A stretch of 64,000 bases of DNA from Ilumatobacteraceae bacterium (GCA_013213745.1 JABSQH010000027.1:1-64000); one strand, 5' to 3'. Counted from the stretch's first letter, positions 26,244-35,910 are shown. A program made the numbers and translations. The notes: generated by a model not told the origin, from the sequence alone.

Positions 26244-27098
26244 GTGACAGAGGCCACGTGGCGCACCGCGTTGGCCGACGCTGCCAGCGCAGTCGGTGAC
26301 GCGCAGCACGCTCGCTGGATGTGCGAGATCGCCAGCGGAGTGGACAACGCCGACGAGTTCGCGGCGATGCTCGACGAGCGCCCGAACGAGCGCATGCGCG
26401 CCCACCTCGAGGCGATGATCGGGCGCGCTCAGGCCGGAGAGCCGTTGCAGTACGTGCTCGGACGGTGGGGGTTCCGTCACCTCGATCTCGCCGTCGACGG
26501 TCGCGTGTTGATTCCGCGTCCGGAGACCGAGCTGGTCGCCGGCGCGGCGATCGAACTGGCACGGGCGCGACCAGCACCGCGGGTCGTCGCCGACCTGGGG
26601 ACCGGTAGCGGTGCCATCGGCCTCGCGCTCGCCGACGAATTGCCGCTCGACGGCACCACGGTGTGGCTCACCGACGCAGACGAAGACGCACTCGATGTGG
26701 CCCGGAGCAACGTTGCCGGCCTCGGACGCGCGGCGCGCAACATCCGCGTCGCGGGCGGATCGTGGTTCGACGCTCTGCCCGATGGTGTGCGCTTCGACGT
26801 GGTCGTGAGCAACCCGCCTTACGTGGCCGAAGGGGACGAGGTCGAACCGATCGTTCGTCGGTGGGAACCCGGGGCCGCACTCTTTGCGGGACCCGATGGC
26901 CTCGACGACATCCGTCGGATCGTCGCCAGTGCTCCGCGGCATCTCACCGACGATGGTTGGTTGGTACTCGAAATCGGGGCGGCGCAAGGCACAGCGGTGG
27001 CGGCGTTGCTCGGCGATGCCGGTCTGGTCGACGTCGAGATTCGCGCCGACTTCGCCGGCAACGACCGCATCGCCCTCGGCCGCCGCGCGGCTGGCTAG
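26244..27098 (+). CDS. prmC: Release factor glutamine methyltransferase
   Basis: SAM-dependent enzyme (284 residues) methylating the GGQ glutamine of release factors. An N-terminal helical domain precedes the core, where LGRWGFRHLDL ... VLIPRPETE recognises the release factor. ADLGTGSGAIGLAL binds SAM, and the catalytic motif is VVSNPPYV. I chose GTG 26244, 7 bp after the prfA stop, preceded by GGAG within the prfA end. Its stop codon overlaps that of the convergent glycosidase gene in a shared CTAG. Confidence 0.95.
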   Translation: MTEATWRTALADAASAVGDAQHARWMCEIASGVDNADEFAAMLDERPNERMRAHLEAMIGRAQAGEPLQYVLGRWGFRHLDLAVDGRVLIPRPETELVAGAAIELARARPAPRVVADLGTGSGAIGLALADELPLDGTTVWLTDADEDALDVARSNVAGLGRAARNIRVAGGSWFDALPDGVRFDVVVSNPPYVAEGDEVEPIVRRWEPGAALFAGPDGLDDIRRIVASAPRHLTDDGWLVLEIGAAQGTAVAALLGDAGLVDVEIRADFAGNDRIALGRRAAG

Positions 27099-28519
27099 TC
27101 GATGGTGAATGCGCCGGTCGACAGGTCGATCACAGCCGTGAACGACGACTGCTCTGACGACCACCGGACCGACAACTCATGGTCCGCGCCATCGAGGAGT
27201 TCGAACGTTCCCTCAAACGCGGGCTCGCTTGCTCGCCACCGCAGGAGCTCGATCAGCTGCTGGACCACAGGTCGTTGCAGTGCGGACGCGATCTCGTCGC
27301 GGTCGAAACGATGTCGGTTGATGTCCCGACCCACGCCGGTGCGCGACAGCAGGTCGACATCGTTGCCGCCGGCGAGCAACCCGACGTAATAGATCTGCGG
27401 CGTCCCCGGCATCAGCAGTTGGATCAGGCGTGCGGCGAGGTAGCGCCGTTCGTCGCCGCCGAGCGCATCGAAGAACGTGCAGTTGACCTGATACAGGTCG
27501 AGGTTGCTCGCCGCTGCACCGGTGGCCTGCCGCGATGCGCCGTTCGAACGAGTGTGGATGCCCTTGACCAGCGCGTCGATCCGCTCGGATTCGAGAAGGC
27601 CCGGCCGGTCGGGATGGAGCGGATCGACTCCGACGTCGATCACACCGATGCCGTCGTGAGTGTCGAGCACGGTGATGGTGTTCGTCGGACGCAGACCGAT
27701 CCACCGGCGGAGCGCATCGCTGTGGCCGGTGTACAGGGCGTCGAGCACGAGCGGCGGTAGAGCGAAGTCGTAGACCAAGTCGACACGCTTGGCGATCGCC
27801 AGCTGATCGAGGTGGTGGCCGTGCACTTCGACGAGTACCTCGATGCCACGCGTTCGGCACTCGTCGGCGACACGCTCGATGAACTCGAACGTGTCGGGAA
27901 TCATGAAACACGAGGTGCCGGCCCGCTTGATGGCGTAGCCGACGGCATCGAAGCGAATCTGGGAAACGCCGTTGCGGTGCATCACGTCGATGATCGAGAC
28001 GAGGTACTCCCAACCGGCGTCGGATTCGACGTCGATGTCGATCTGATCTGGGCCGAATGTCGTCCAGAACTGCGCCCGCGATCCGTCGTCGAGTTCGTAC
28101 TCGGTCAGCGGTGGAGTGGGCCGCGGCCGGTAGATCGGGCGGAGGTCGTCGGGGGTGGGGGAGTGCGCGAACACCGAGATCGGATCGAGGAACAGGGCGC
28201 GATGCTGCGATGCGCGGCCGTGGGCGAGCACGTCGAGGAACTGCGCTGACCGTGCCGACACGTGGTTGACGATGAGGTCGGCCATCACCGTGCGCTCGTC
28301 AGCGAGGCGAGCGATGTCGCTCCACGTGCCGATGCGGGGATCGACTCGTCTGTGATCGATCGGGTCGAAGCCGGCGTCGGCACCGTCGATCGGATCGAAG
28401 AAGGGCAGGACGTGGACGCCGCCGAACACGCCGTGCAGCGGCCCGTCGAGCAGATCCGCGAGCGCCGCGAGATCCGGCGCCAGTCGATCGGGGTAGGTGA
28501 TGAGTTGTGCCGCAGTCAC
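27095..28519 (-). CDS. Sucrose phosphorylase-like GH13 enzyme
   Basis: 474-residue cytosolic enzyme of glycoside hydrolase family 13, subfamily 18. These enzymes split sucrose (or sucrose 6'-phosphate or glucosylglycerate) with phosphate to glucose 1-phosphate. Catalytic residues align one position from those of the Bifidobacterium sucrose phosphorylase: nucleophile Asp191 in IRFDAVGY, acid/base Glu231 in VEVHGHH, and stabiliser Asp289 in VLDTHDGIG. QLITYPDRL at the start and AGTSCFM near 200 are also typical. The GTG start overlaps the stop of the upstream S9 peptidase gene (GTGA), so both are expressed together. The exact acceptor sugar is uncertain. Confidence 0.88.
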   Translation of the reverse strand: MTAAQLITYPDRLAPDLAALADLLDGPLHGVFGGVHVLPFFDPIDGADAGFDPIDHRRVDPRIGTWSDIARLADERTVMADLIVNHVSARSAQFLDVLAHGRASQHRALFLDPISVFAHSPTPDDLRPIYRPRPTPPLTEYELDDGSRAQFWTTFGPDQIDIDVESDAGWEYLVSIIDVMHRNGVSQIRFDAVGYAIKRAGTSCFMIPDTFEFIERVADECRTRGIEVLVEVHGHHLDQLAIAKRVDLVYDFALPPLVLDALYTGHSDALRRWIGLRPTNTITVLDTHDGIGVIDVGVDPLHPDRPGLLESERIDALVKGIHTRSNGASRQATGAAASNLDLYQVNCTFFDALGGDERRYLAARLIQLLMPGTPQIYYVGLLAGGNDVDLLSRTGVGRDINRHRFDRDEIASALQRPVVQQLIELLRWRASEPAFEGTFELLDGADHELSVRWSSEQSSFTAVIDLSTGAFTID

Positions 28520-30603
28520 GGGGGTGTCGGTGAATCGCCGAGTGTTCGGCGGAGGAAGTCGAGCTGATGCAGCAGCAGGTTCTCGGCGACGACTTCTTGT
28601 GGAGTCATGTGTGACACACCGACCAACGGAAGCACCTCGTGCGGTCGGCCCGCTGCCAGCAGGGCCGACGACAGTTGCAGGGTGTGGGCGGCAACAACGT
28701 TGTCGTCGGCGAGTCCGTGGATCAACAGCAGCGGTCGTTCGAGCCGGTCGGCCAGCGGCAGGAGTGACGAGTCGTCGTAGACGCCGGGCTGTTCGTTGGG
28801 GTCTCCGAGGTACCGCTCGGTGTAGTGCGTGTCGTACAGACGCCACTCGGTGACCGGCGCGCCGGCGATGGCCGCGTGGAAGACATCGGGACGTCGCAAC
28901 ACCGCGAGCGCAGCGAGGTAGCCGCCGAAGCTCCACCCGCGGATCGCCACCCGTTCGAGATCGAGCTCCGGATGTCGTTGTGCGGCGGCGTGCAGTGCGT
29001 CGACTTGGTCGTCGAGTGCCGGTGTGGCCAGATCGTCCAACACCGCACGTTCCCACTCACTGCCACGGCCCGGGGTGCCGCGACCATCGGCGACGACGAC
29101 AGCGAACCCCTGGTCGGCGAACCACTGCGAGGCGACGAAGGCACCCGCGGCGCGCTGGACGCGAAGAGCGTGTGGTCCGCCGTACGGGTCGAGCAGCACC
29201 GGGAGGGGGCCGCCATCGTGGTGGCGAGGCAGCAGGACCGCCGTGGCGACAGCGCGCGGCGGTGCGTGGAAGATCGATGCGTTTGGTTCGATCGTTGGCG
29301 ACTCGTTGTTCGCCGTGAGCTCGATCGATGTGCCCGCACCATCGGTGACGGTGCTGATCACCGCAGCGCTCGTCAGGCTGGCACTGGTGGTCACCGTCGT
29401 ACACCCACCGACGACTACGTCGTGAATACCGTCGGCCGTCGTCAGGGCACGATTGTGGCCGTCTTCGCAGACCCACACGTGTCGCGACGTGGCGTCGTCG
29501 ATCGGATTGGCGGTGTACACGACGCGGTGTTCGGCGGCGGCGAGGATCGCACGGACCTGGAGGTCGTTGGGTGTGATCGGTGTGCCGTCGAGGAGTAGGC
29601 GGCGGGCGCCGCCTCGATCGGCGGCAACGAGGACCTGTCCGTCGATCAGCCGCGGCGATCCAGGAACCAGCTCGACCCAGGCATCGTCGACGTCGGCGAA
29701 CACGATCGCAGTCGATCCGGTGGTGATGTCGACAGTGCGAACCTCGGCGCGCCGCTGGTCACGCGACTCGACCTGTATGGCAAGACCGGATGCCGACCAG
29801 TCGACGGCGGCGACGTAGGGCATCTCGTCGGCAGGCCATCTGACCTCGGTGGACGAGCCCTCAGCAGTGTCGATCAAGTGCAGCGTGGTCGACGCGTTCG
29901 ATGTTCCTGCGGCAGGGTAGGCAACGGTCGTGGGCGGTCGCTCGGGGTGTGCGGGGTCGGCGATCGTCCACCGGTCGACAGCGGCGTCGTCGACCCGGGT
30001 CGCAAGGAGCTGGGATCCGTCGGGGCTCCACCAGTACCCACGAAAGCGGTGCATCTCCTCGGCTGCGATGAAGTCGGCACTTCCCCAAGCAATCGTGTCG
30101 GCCCCCGAGGCGACCGTGCGGACGCGCCCGTCGAGTTCGGCGATACACAGGTCGGCGCCGCGTACGTAGGCGACCCGTCGTGCGTGTGGATCCGGCCGGG
30201 GATCGATGACCGGCCCGGGCACATCGAGTTCGCGGACGCCACCGCTCAGTAGCCCGCCGACGAACAGGCGGCCGCCGAGGGCGAATGCCACCACGGTTGC
30301 GGCCGCGTCGGTCGCATATCCGGTGATCCCGCCGGCACCTTCACGGGTGCGTTCGCGGCGGGCGCGTTCTGCGGCCGGCAGAGCGTCGTCGGTCGGGTCG
30401 CTGAGCAGGACTCGCGGGTCGGCAACACAACGCTCGTGACCTGTCTCGACATCGAGGACCCAGAGCGCGTTCACCGGGTCGTCGCCGGCAGCGCTGCGCA
30501 GAAAGATGACGCGCCGACCGTCGCTGCTCACCGTGATGGTGCGTGGACGTCCGAGGGTGAAGCGCTGCGTCCGGGCGTATTGCCGGGGGAACGAATCGGT
30601 CAC
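28516..30603 (-). CDS. S9 family peptidase (prolyl oligopeptidase/DPP-IV type)
   Basis: 695-residue serine peptidase. Residues 1-450 form the seven-bladed propeller typical of DPP-IV-like enzymes (FTLGRPRTITVSSDGRRVIFL; FRGYWWSPDGSQLLATRVD). The alpha/beta hydrolase domain holds the triad Ser558 (GWSFGGY), Asp633 or 634 (GLADDNV) and His665 (GVSHM). The propeller segment with a Glu pair in FIAAEEMHRFRGYWW fits N-terminal dipeptide recognition. No signal peptide is seen, so it is probably cytosolic. It forms a two-gene operon with the GH13 gene and starts with GTG 6 nt after TAGCGT. Confidence 0.92.
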   Translation of the reverse strand: MTDSFPRQYARTQRFTLGRPRTITVSSDGRRVIFLRSAAGDDPVNALWVLDVETGHERCVADPRVLLSDPTDDALPAAERARRERTREGAGGITGYATDAAATVVAFALGGRLFVGGLLSGGVRELDVPGPVIDPRPDPHARRVAYVRGADLCIAELDGRVRTVASGADTIAWGSADFIAAEEMHRFRGYWWSPDGSQLLATRVDDAAVDRWTIADPAHPERPPTTVAYPAAGTSNASTTLHLIDTAEGSSTEVRWPADEMPYVAAVDWSASGLAIQVESRDQRRAEVRTVDITTGSTAIVFADVDDAWVELVPGSPRLIDGQVLVAADRGGARRLLLDGTPITPNDLQVRAILAAAEHRVVYTANPIDDATSRHVWVCEDGHNRALTTADGIHDVVVGGCTTVTTSASLTSAAVISTVTDGAGTSIELTANNESPTIEPNASIFHAPPRAVATAVLLPRHHDGGPLPVLLDPYGGPHALRVQRAAGAFVASQWFADQGFAVVVADGRGTPGRGSEWERAVLDDLATPALDDQVDALHAAAQRHPELDLERVAIRGWSFGGYLAALAVLRRPDVFHAAIAGAPVTEWRLYDTHYTERYLGDPNEQPGVYDDSSLLPLADRLERPLLLIHGLADDNVVAAHTLQLSSALLAAGRPHEVLPLVGVSHMTPQEVVAENLLLHQLDFLRRTLGDSPTPP

Positions 30604-30609
30604 GATGCC

Positions 30610-30615
30610 ACGCTA
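30610..30615 (-). promoter_or_regulatory. Leaderless -10 hexamer of the S9 peptidase gene
   Basis: On the minus strand TAGCGT ends 6 nt before the GTG at 30603. It overlaps the stop codon of the nucleoside hydrolase gene upstream. Confidence 0.6.
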
Positions 30616-31569
30616 CGGGGTCGAATAGTGCTCGATCGCTGCCCGAACGACTTCGAACGCGGCGTCGGCGTCGACCGTCGCGAGCACCTCACAGTTCGGC
30701 GCGGGCCGATCGGTGATCTGGCGCAGATCGATCACGGTCATGCCTCTGGTGACCGATCCGCGGAGCTCGACTTGCACGTGGCGAGCCACGGACGTGAACA
30801 CCTCGGGGTGGGTGATCGCCAGCACGGCGAGGGGATCGTGGATCGCCGCTCCTTCGATCGTGCCGGGATCGTGACGACTGAGGTAGTTGTTGCTGAAGTA
30901 CGTGAACAGGTCGGCGAGCACGGCGGCGAGGCGTCCGGGAAGCGCTGCGACCTGGGCGATACGCCCTGGCGTCGCCTGGAACTGATGAGTCACGTCGAGG
31001 CCGGCCATGATCAGTCGCCCGGGCGCCGTGTACACGATGTTCGCCGCTTCAGGGTCGGCCCAGATGTTGAACTCGGCCATCGGGAAGCGGTTTCCGTGGG
31101 TACCGCCGCCCATCAAAGAGATCCCTGCGACCCGGTCGGCGAGATCGGGGGCCATCCGCAGGGCGAGTGCGATGTTCGTCAGCGGACCGGTGGGCACCAG
31201 CCACAGGCCCTCTTCTGCGCGGCACGTGTCGACGATGAACTCGACGGCATTGGTGCCGTCGAGGGGAGTCGTCGGCTCCGGTAGATCGGCGCCGTCGAGC
31301 CCTGACGCACCGTGCACGAAGTCAGCGGGTTGTGGATGCTCGACGATCGGTCGATGCGCGCCGCTGTGCACGGGCACGTCGATGCCGAGCAGGTCGCGCA
31401 TGACGCGGGCGTTGTAGGTGGTCTGTTCGAGCGGGGCATTGCCCGCCACTGTGGTGATGCCCACGAGGTCGGCGTAACGAGCGGCAGCCACGATGGCCAC
31501 GGCGTCGTCGTGGCCGGGATCGCAGTCGAGAATCAGCCGGGCGCGCGTTCGTGATGACGAGTCGCTCAT
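30613..31569 (-). CDS. Inosine-uridine type nucleoside hydrolase
   Basis: 318-residue enzyme of the IUNH family, releasing ribose and a base from nucleosides. The calcium-binding signature is LILDCDPGHDDAVAI at residues 12-26, with the expected second-half motif ALLDVTHQ-like (GLDVTHQFQATPG) and IHDPLAVL. It is likely cytosolic salvage, and fits a pentose/nucleoside theme with deoC and rpiB elsewhere in the window. I start at the ATG at 31569, which places the signature at the usual distance; the frame is open further upstream but that part is not family-like. It reads into the S9 peptidase gene. Confidence 0.93.
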   Translation of the reverse strand: MSDSSSRTRARLILDCDPGHDDAVAIVAAARYADLVGITTVAGNAPLEQTTYNARVMRDLLGIDVPVHSGAHRPIVEHPQPADFVHGASGLDGADLPEPTTPLDGTNAVEFIVDTCRAEEGLWLVPTGPLTNIALALRMAPDLADRVAGISLMGGGTHGNRFPMAEFNIWADPEAANIVYTAPGRLIMAGLDVTHQFQATPGRIAQVAALPGRLAAVLADLFTYFSNNYLSRHDPGTIEGAAIHDPLAVLAITHPEVFTSVARHVQVELRGSVTRGMTVIDLRQITDRPAPNCEVLATVDADAAFEVVRAAIEHYSTP

Positions 31570-31630
31570 TCTCGGAGCTTGCCACGGCCGACGTTGGCTG
31601 CGTGAGGCGTCGGGCGACAAGACTGCAGTG

Positions 31631-32488
31631 ATGCGGTGCCGGTTGCAGCTCAGACCCAGCACTCGCGCCGCGCTCGCCGCGCTCGTGCTCGTCGTCGCGT
31701 CGTCGTGCTCGGCCGGCGACGGTGACGGTCAGACGGTGGCGTCGAGCTCGTCGACGGTCTCGGCGCCCTCCTCGTCCGCGGACGACGACCCGACCTCGCC
31801 CGTCGTGGTCGTCGAGGGGACGACCGGATCTGGCAACACCGCTGTCGCCGTTGCGACGACCGCCCCGACCGCCGGGTCGACCACCTCATCGATCCCTGCT
31901 GCGACGACCACATTGGCCACCGTGCCAGACACCGGGGTGCCCGGTCTCGACAGCGAGTTGCCCTTCTGTCAGGCGTGGAGCACGTTCGCCGGCTCGTTTC
32001 AGGCGCTGGCGCTGGCGTCGGGCTTCGCCGCCGACCCGACCGAGGCGCGTCGCGCCGAACTCGCTGCGTCACCGGCGTTGTTGGCCGCGCTGACAGCGAT
32101 CGATCAGCAGTTGCCAGCCGAGCTCGACGCCGAACGCAGCGTGCTCGTCGACGACGCGCTGGGGCCGCTGCGACGGCGTGCTGAGCGCAACGTCGAGGCG
32201 CTGCGTGCCGCCGGATTGACCGATGCGGGGCTGGAAACGGTGGGTGCAGCCTGGCTCGACGCGTTGGCCACCACGGGAGTGGATGACCCCGACATCGCGC
32301 CGACCTTGCCTGCCGTGCTCGATGACATCGTTGCCGATGCCGCCGACGTGGCGGCCGGTGAGGTCCCACCGATCAGCCAAGACCCGAGTCTGGTCACCGA
32401 CACGGCGTTCCCGGCCACCGAGGCATACCTCGTGGCCAACTGCCCCGACCAGGGCACCCTTGCCGGCAACGACATCATCGACGGCTAG
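31631..32488 (+). CDS. Putative lipoprotein of unknown function
   Basis: 285-residue exported protein. The basic start and hydrophobic core end in the lipobox VVASSC (Cys26), followed by a Ser/Thr/Asp-rich linker to about residue 105. The mature domain (about 110-285) is Ala- and Leu-rich and mostly helical (FCQAWSTFAGSFQALALASGF; ARRAELAASPALLAALTAIDQQLPAEL). It contains two cysteines, in LPFCQAW and VANCPDQG, that could pair. No known family recognised. It is convergent with the thiolase-like gene, only 7 bp apart. Confidence 0.7.
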   Translation: MRCRLQLRPSTRAALAALVLVVASSCSAGDGDGQTVASSSSTVSAPSSSADDDPTSPVVVVEGTTGSGNTAVAVATTAPTAGSTTSSIPAATTTLATVPDTGVPGLDSELPFCQAWSTFAGSFQALALASGFAADPTEARRAELAASPALLAALTAIDQQLPAELDAERSVLVDDALGPLRRRAERNVEALRAAGLTDAGLETVGAAWLDALATTGVDDPDIAPTLPAVLDDIVADAADVAAGEVPPISQDPSLVTDTAFPATEAYLVANCPDQGTLAGNDIIDG

Positions 32489-32495
32489 CGGCGCA

Positions 32496-34016
32496 CTAGA
32501 CGTGCAGCGTGCGCGTGTCATCGAGTGTCACCGTCTGGCCGACCCACTCACCCGTGCTGAGCGCTCCGATCGTGTCCGCGTCGTCGGCCGCACCCCACGC
32601 TCGGCGGTCGTCTGCGAGCCGGCACGTCGCAAAAGCTCGCTCTGGCGATCCATCGCGATCGAACATCACCGTGTACGACTCGATCGTCGCTGCACCCGCT
32701 GCGGCAGCCCCATCGGCAACGTCGCGACGCGGTAGCCGGTCGATCTCTGGCTGCGGATCGGCGAGGCGGAAACCGCCGCGCGGTGGTTCGGTGCCGTACA
32801 CGCCGAAGCTGTGCTTGGTGACGAGCCCGCCGTTGCCCCACACGAACCCTCGCTCGCCGGGTCGGTCTCGTAGCTCGCCCACGATGGTGGCGATGGCATG
32901 CATCACGTAGTTGTGCCATGGCCCGCCGGCGAACGACAGCCCGCCTGTGCGGCTCCACGGGCGCAACGGGTCGTCGGTCGCGATCCCCAGCGAGCTCGCT
33001 CCGAGTTGTACTGCGGAAGGGAAACACGAATAGAGATCGATCAGACCGACGTCGTCGATACCGAGTCCAGCCAATTCGAGTGCGGCCCGCCCGCCGATCT
33101 CGATCGCCGGCGTGCGGTCGAGGCGGTCGCGTACCGACACGGCGATGTGCTCGTGGCAGTCGGCTCCGGCGAGCGGAAAGACCCACCGGTCGCGCGGGAT
33201 GCCGAGCCGCTCAGCGGCCTCGGCCGAGCAGACGATCAGCGCCGCCGCCATGTCGACGTCGTTGTTCGAGTTCATCAGCTTGGGGTAGGGCAGACCGATC
33301 ATCCGGTTCTGCGGTCCGACGGCGGTGATGTCCTCGGGGGTCCGCTCCTCGCGCAGCCATGCGTACGGGTTGTTTGAAGCGACCGTGCTGAGCCCCGACC
33401 ACAGCTGACCGAGGTGCGCCTGGTGCGACTCGACATCGCGTCCTGCGGCAGCCCGCAAAGCGGTTTCGAACATCGGGTAGAACTGCACCGGCATCCACAG
33501 GCCGAGCTCCGATTCGGCCTCGGTCACAATCTTGAGGCCGCTGCCGATGAGCTCGGGCTCGTCGCCTTCGGGCGACTTCGGCCACGGCAACTCCACACCC
33601 TCCTTGCGGGCCCGCATGCGGGTGCGGAACGCCTCGCCGCCGGCGAGGACGGCGATGTCGAGGTCCCCGCGTTGAATGTCCGCGGCGGTTGCGTTCAGCA
33701 GCCACTGCGGTGTGTTGCCCCCTTCTGTCGTGTACTGCAGGTGCGGATCGATGCCCAATCGAGCGGCGACGAACCGCGGCAGGTTGCCATAACGCCACGA
33801 GTACTGGCAGACGACACGCAATGCGTCGACCTCTGGCGGACCGTCCAACCCGGCGTCGTCGGCCGCAGCGCGTACGGCGAACTCGATGAGCGCAGCGGGT
33901 TCGTAAGCGTCGGCGATCGATGCCGCCCGGTGAGTGAACTGGCCAGCGCCGACGATCACGGGAGTGCGCGGATCGATCGTCGCCGGGCCGGTGGTGCTGG
34001 TGCTCGCATCGGTCAC
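32496..34016 (-). CDS. Thiolase-superfamily protein (acetyl-CoA acetyltransferase-like) lacking the nucleophilic Cys
   Basis: 506-residue protein of the thiolase/SCP-x type common in actinobacteria. It begins PRTPVIVGAGQFTHR, has the helix-strand segment QWLLNATAADIQRGDLDIAVLAGGEA, and retains histidine motifs ADCHEH and GNGGLVTKHSFGVYG. The position of the usual nucleophilic cysteine reads TTEGGNTPQ, without Cys. The last 90 residues form a beta-rich extra domain (ATIESYTVMFDRDGSPERAFATCRL). The family probably acts on acyl-CoAs (steroid or fatty acid), but classical Cys thiolysis is unlikely. The GTG start follows TAGCCT by 8 nt; the gene is divergent from rpiB. Confidence 0.8.
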   Translation of the reverse strand: MTDASTSTTGPATIDPRTPVIVGAGQFTHRAASIADAYEPAALIEFAVRAAADDAGLDGPPEVDALRVVCQYSWRYGNLPRFVAARLGIDPHLQYTTEGGNTPQWLLNATAADIQRGDLDIAVLAGGEAFRTRMRARKEGVELPWPKSPEGDEPELIGSGLKIVTEAESELGLWMPVQFYPMFETALRAAAGRDVESHQAHLGQLWSGLSTVASNNPYAWLREERTPEDITAVGPQNRMIGLPYPKLMNSNNDVDMAAALIVCSAEAAERLGIPRDRWVFPLAGADCHEHIAVSVRDRLDRTPAIEIGGRAALELAGLGIDDVGLIDLYSCFPSAVQLGASSLGIATDDPLRPWSRTGGLSFAGGPWHNYVMHAIATIVGELRDRPGERGFVWGNGGLVTKHSFGVYGTEPPRGGFRLADPQPEIDRLPRRDVADGAAAAGAATIESYTVMFDRDGSPERAFATCRLADDRRAWGAADDADTIGALSTGEWVGQTVTLDDTRTLHV

Positions 34017-34024
34017 GGCCGCGA

Positions 34025-34030
34025 AGGCTA
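34025..34030 (-). promoter_or_regulatory. Leaderless -10 hexamer of the thiolase-like gene
   Basis: On the minus strand TAGCCT ends 8 nt before the GTG at 34016, ruling out an ATG or GTG further upstream as start. Confidence 0.55.
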
Positions 34031-34050
34031 TGGAGGTCGTCGCGTCGCCG

Positions 34051-34056
34051 TACACT
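34051..34056 (+). promoter_or_regulatory. Leaderless -10 hexamer of rpiB
   Basis: TACACT ends 9 nt before the rpiB ATG at 34066. It lies 20 bp from the divergent thiolase hexamer, so both promoters fit into about 50 bp. Confidence 0.6.
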
Positions 34057-34065
34057 CGGACGCCG

Positions 34066-34512
34066 ATGACACGCATCGCGATTGGCGCCGACCACGCCGG
34101 CTACGAACTCAAGCAGCACCTGGTCCCGTTCCTCGTCGGCCTCGGTCATGACGTCGACGATCAGGGCACGTTCTCCACCGAGTCGGTCGACTATCCACCG
34201 ATCTGTTCTGGCGTCGGACGCACCGTGCGGGACGGCCACGCCGACGTGGGCATCGTCATCGGCGGGAGTGGCCAGGGGGAACAACTCGCGGCCAACAAGG
34301 TGCGCGGGGTGCGCGCCGCGTTGTGCAACGACCTGTACACCGCCCGACTGGCGCGTGCCCACAACGACGCAAACGTTCTCTCGATGGGGGCGCGGGTGAT
34401 CGGGGCAGGTATCGCCGAAGAGATCGTCTCACTGTTTCTGACGACCCGTTTCGACGGCGGTCGCCACGCTCGTCGCGTCGACCAGCTGACTGCCCTCGAA
34501 GACGAGTTCTGA
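34066..34512 (+). CDS. rpiB: Ribose 5-phosphate isomerase B
   Basis: 148-residue cytosolic isomerase interconverting ribulose 5-phosphate and ribose 5-phosphate in the pentose phosphate pathway. It starts with the RpiB signature IAIGADHAGYELKQHL. GGSGQGEQLAANKVRG is the phosphate-binding/active-site loop of the mycobacterial type, in which a glutamate instead of cysteine is the proposed base. ARAHNDANVLSMGARV is also typical. The TACACT hexamer 9 nt before the ATG favours this start over a longer frame. glyA follows after 111 bp. Confidence 0.95.
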   Translation: MTRIAIGADHAGYELKQHLVPFLVGLGHDVDDQGTFSTESVDYPPICSGVGRTVRDGHADVGIVIGGSGQGEQLAANKVRGVRAALCNDLYTARLARAHNDANVLSMGARVIGAGIAEEIVSLFLTTRFDGGRHARRVDQLTALEDEF

Positions 34513-34623
34513 GCACTGTCGCGATCAGCGCCGCTGCGCGCGCGAACATCGTGCGGTACCCATCGCCACACACCCGTCACCTCACACCCATCGCGATCGT
34601 CAATCCCCGATTGGACCACCACC

Positions 34624-35877
34624 ATGCCGTACCCCTCCGACACCGATCCGGACACCGAAGTCCTGGCGCTCATCGATCGCGAGATCGAACGCCAGACCAC
34701 GGGAATCCAGCTGATCGCTAGCGAGAACTTCACCTCGCCGGCGGTGATGCGCGCCGTCGGCTCGGTGCTCACGAACAAGTACTCCGAGGGTTACCCCGCC
34801 AAGCGGTACTACGGCGGTAACCAGGTGATCGACTCGATCGAGCAACTCGCGATCGACCGGGTCAAGGAGTTGTTCGGCGCCGAGCACGCCAACGTCCAGC
34901 CGCACTCGGGGGCCAATGCCAACATGTGCGTGTACCAAGCGTTGCTCGAACCGGGTGACACGGTGCTCGGTCTGAGCCTCGATCACGGTGGTCACCTCAC
35001 CCACGGGTCGCCGGTCAATGCGAGTGGGTTGCTGTACGAGTTCGTCGCCTATGGCACCGGTGCCGAAGACCGCATCGACATGGACGCCGTGCGCGCGCTC
35101 GCTCACGAACATCGTCCCAAGCTCATCGTGGCCGGCACGACGAGCTACCCCCGGCGACTCGATCCGGAGCCGTTCAAGGCGATCGCCGACGAGGTCGGTG
35201 CGATGCTGATGTTCGACATTGCGCACCTCGCTGGCTTGGTCGCCGGAGGTGCGCACCCGAACCCGGTGCCGTACAGCGATGTGGTCACATTCACCACCCA
35301 CAAAACGCTGCGCGGTCCGCGCGGTGGGTGCATCCTGACCACCGCCGACCATGCCAAGGCGATCGACAAGGCCGTGTTTCCCGGGTGGCAGGGCGGGCCG
35401 CTCGAGAACGTGATCGCCGGCAAGGCGATCGCATTTCGTGAGGCGATGGCCCCGTCGTTCCGCGAGTACGCCGCGCAGGTCGTGGTCAACGCGTCGGCGC
35501 TTGCCGCTGCGTTGTCGGCGGAGGGGTTCCGGCTGGTATCCGGCGGCACCGACAATCACCTGATGGTGGTCGACCTGACGCCCTTCGACGCCGAGCTCAC
35601 CGGCAAACAGGCGCAAGCGTCACTCGACGAGGCCGGGATCACGCTCAACAAGAACACGATTCCCGACGACCCGCGCAGCCCGTTCGTCACGAGCGGCGTT
35701 CGCATCGGGACGCCGTCGGTGACCACGCAGGGCATGCGCGAACCTGAGATGGCGACGATCGCGTCGCTGATCGCCCGTGCACTGCGCGCTCGCGACGATG
35801 CCGCCGAGCTCGAGGTGGTGCGCAAGGAAGTCGGTGCGCTCTGCGATCGCTTCCCCGCATACCCCGACGGCGTCTGA
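34624..35877 (+). CDS. glyA: Serine hydroxymethyltransferase
   Basis: PLP enzyme (417 residues) converting serine and tetrahydrofolate to glycine and 5,10-methylene-tetrahydrofolate. The PLP lysine is Lys227 in [47 protein letters not shown] and [13 protein letters not shown] are standard SHMT motifs. It is one of the genes with a longer leader and a GGA ribosome binding site. Placed between rpiB and the WecA-type gene. Confidence 0.97.
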   Translation: MPYPSDTDPDTEVLALIDREIERQTTGIQLIASENFTSPAVMRAVGSVLTNKYSEGYPAKRYYGGNQVIDSIEQLAIDRVKELFGAEHANVQPHSGANANMCVYQALLEPGDTVLGLSLDHGGHLTHGSPVNASGLLYEFVAYGTGAEDRIDMDAVRALAHEHRPKLIVAGTTSYPRRLDPEPFKAIADEVGAMLMFDIAHLAGLVAGGAHPNPVPYSDVVTFTTHKTLRGPRGGCILTTADHAKAIDKAVFPGWQGGPLENVIAGKAIAFREAMAPSFREYAAQVVVNASALAAALSAEGFRLVSGGTDNHLMVVDLTPFDAELTGKQAQASLDEAGITLNKNTIPDDPRSPFVTSGVRIGTPSVTTQGMREPEMATIASLIARALRARDDAAELEVVRKEVGALCDRFPAYPDGV

Positions 35878-35910
35878 CCGCTGCTGACCGTCGGCGTCGC
35901 GCCAACGTCA

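Noticed and set aside
27095-29056. GH13 frame extended upstream to 653 residues
   Set aside because: The extra 179 residues are Arg/Pro-rich and overlap the S9 peptidase gene. The GTGA overlap at 28516-28519 is the sensible start.
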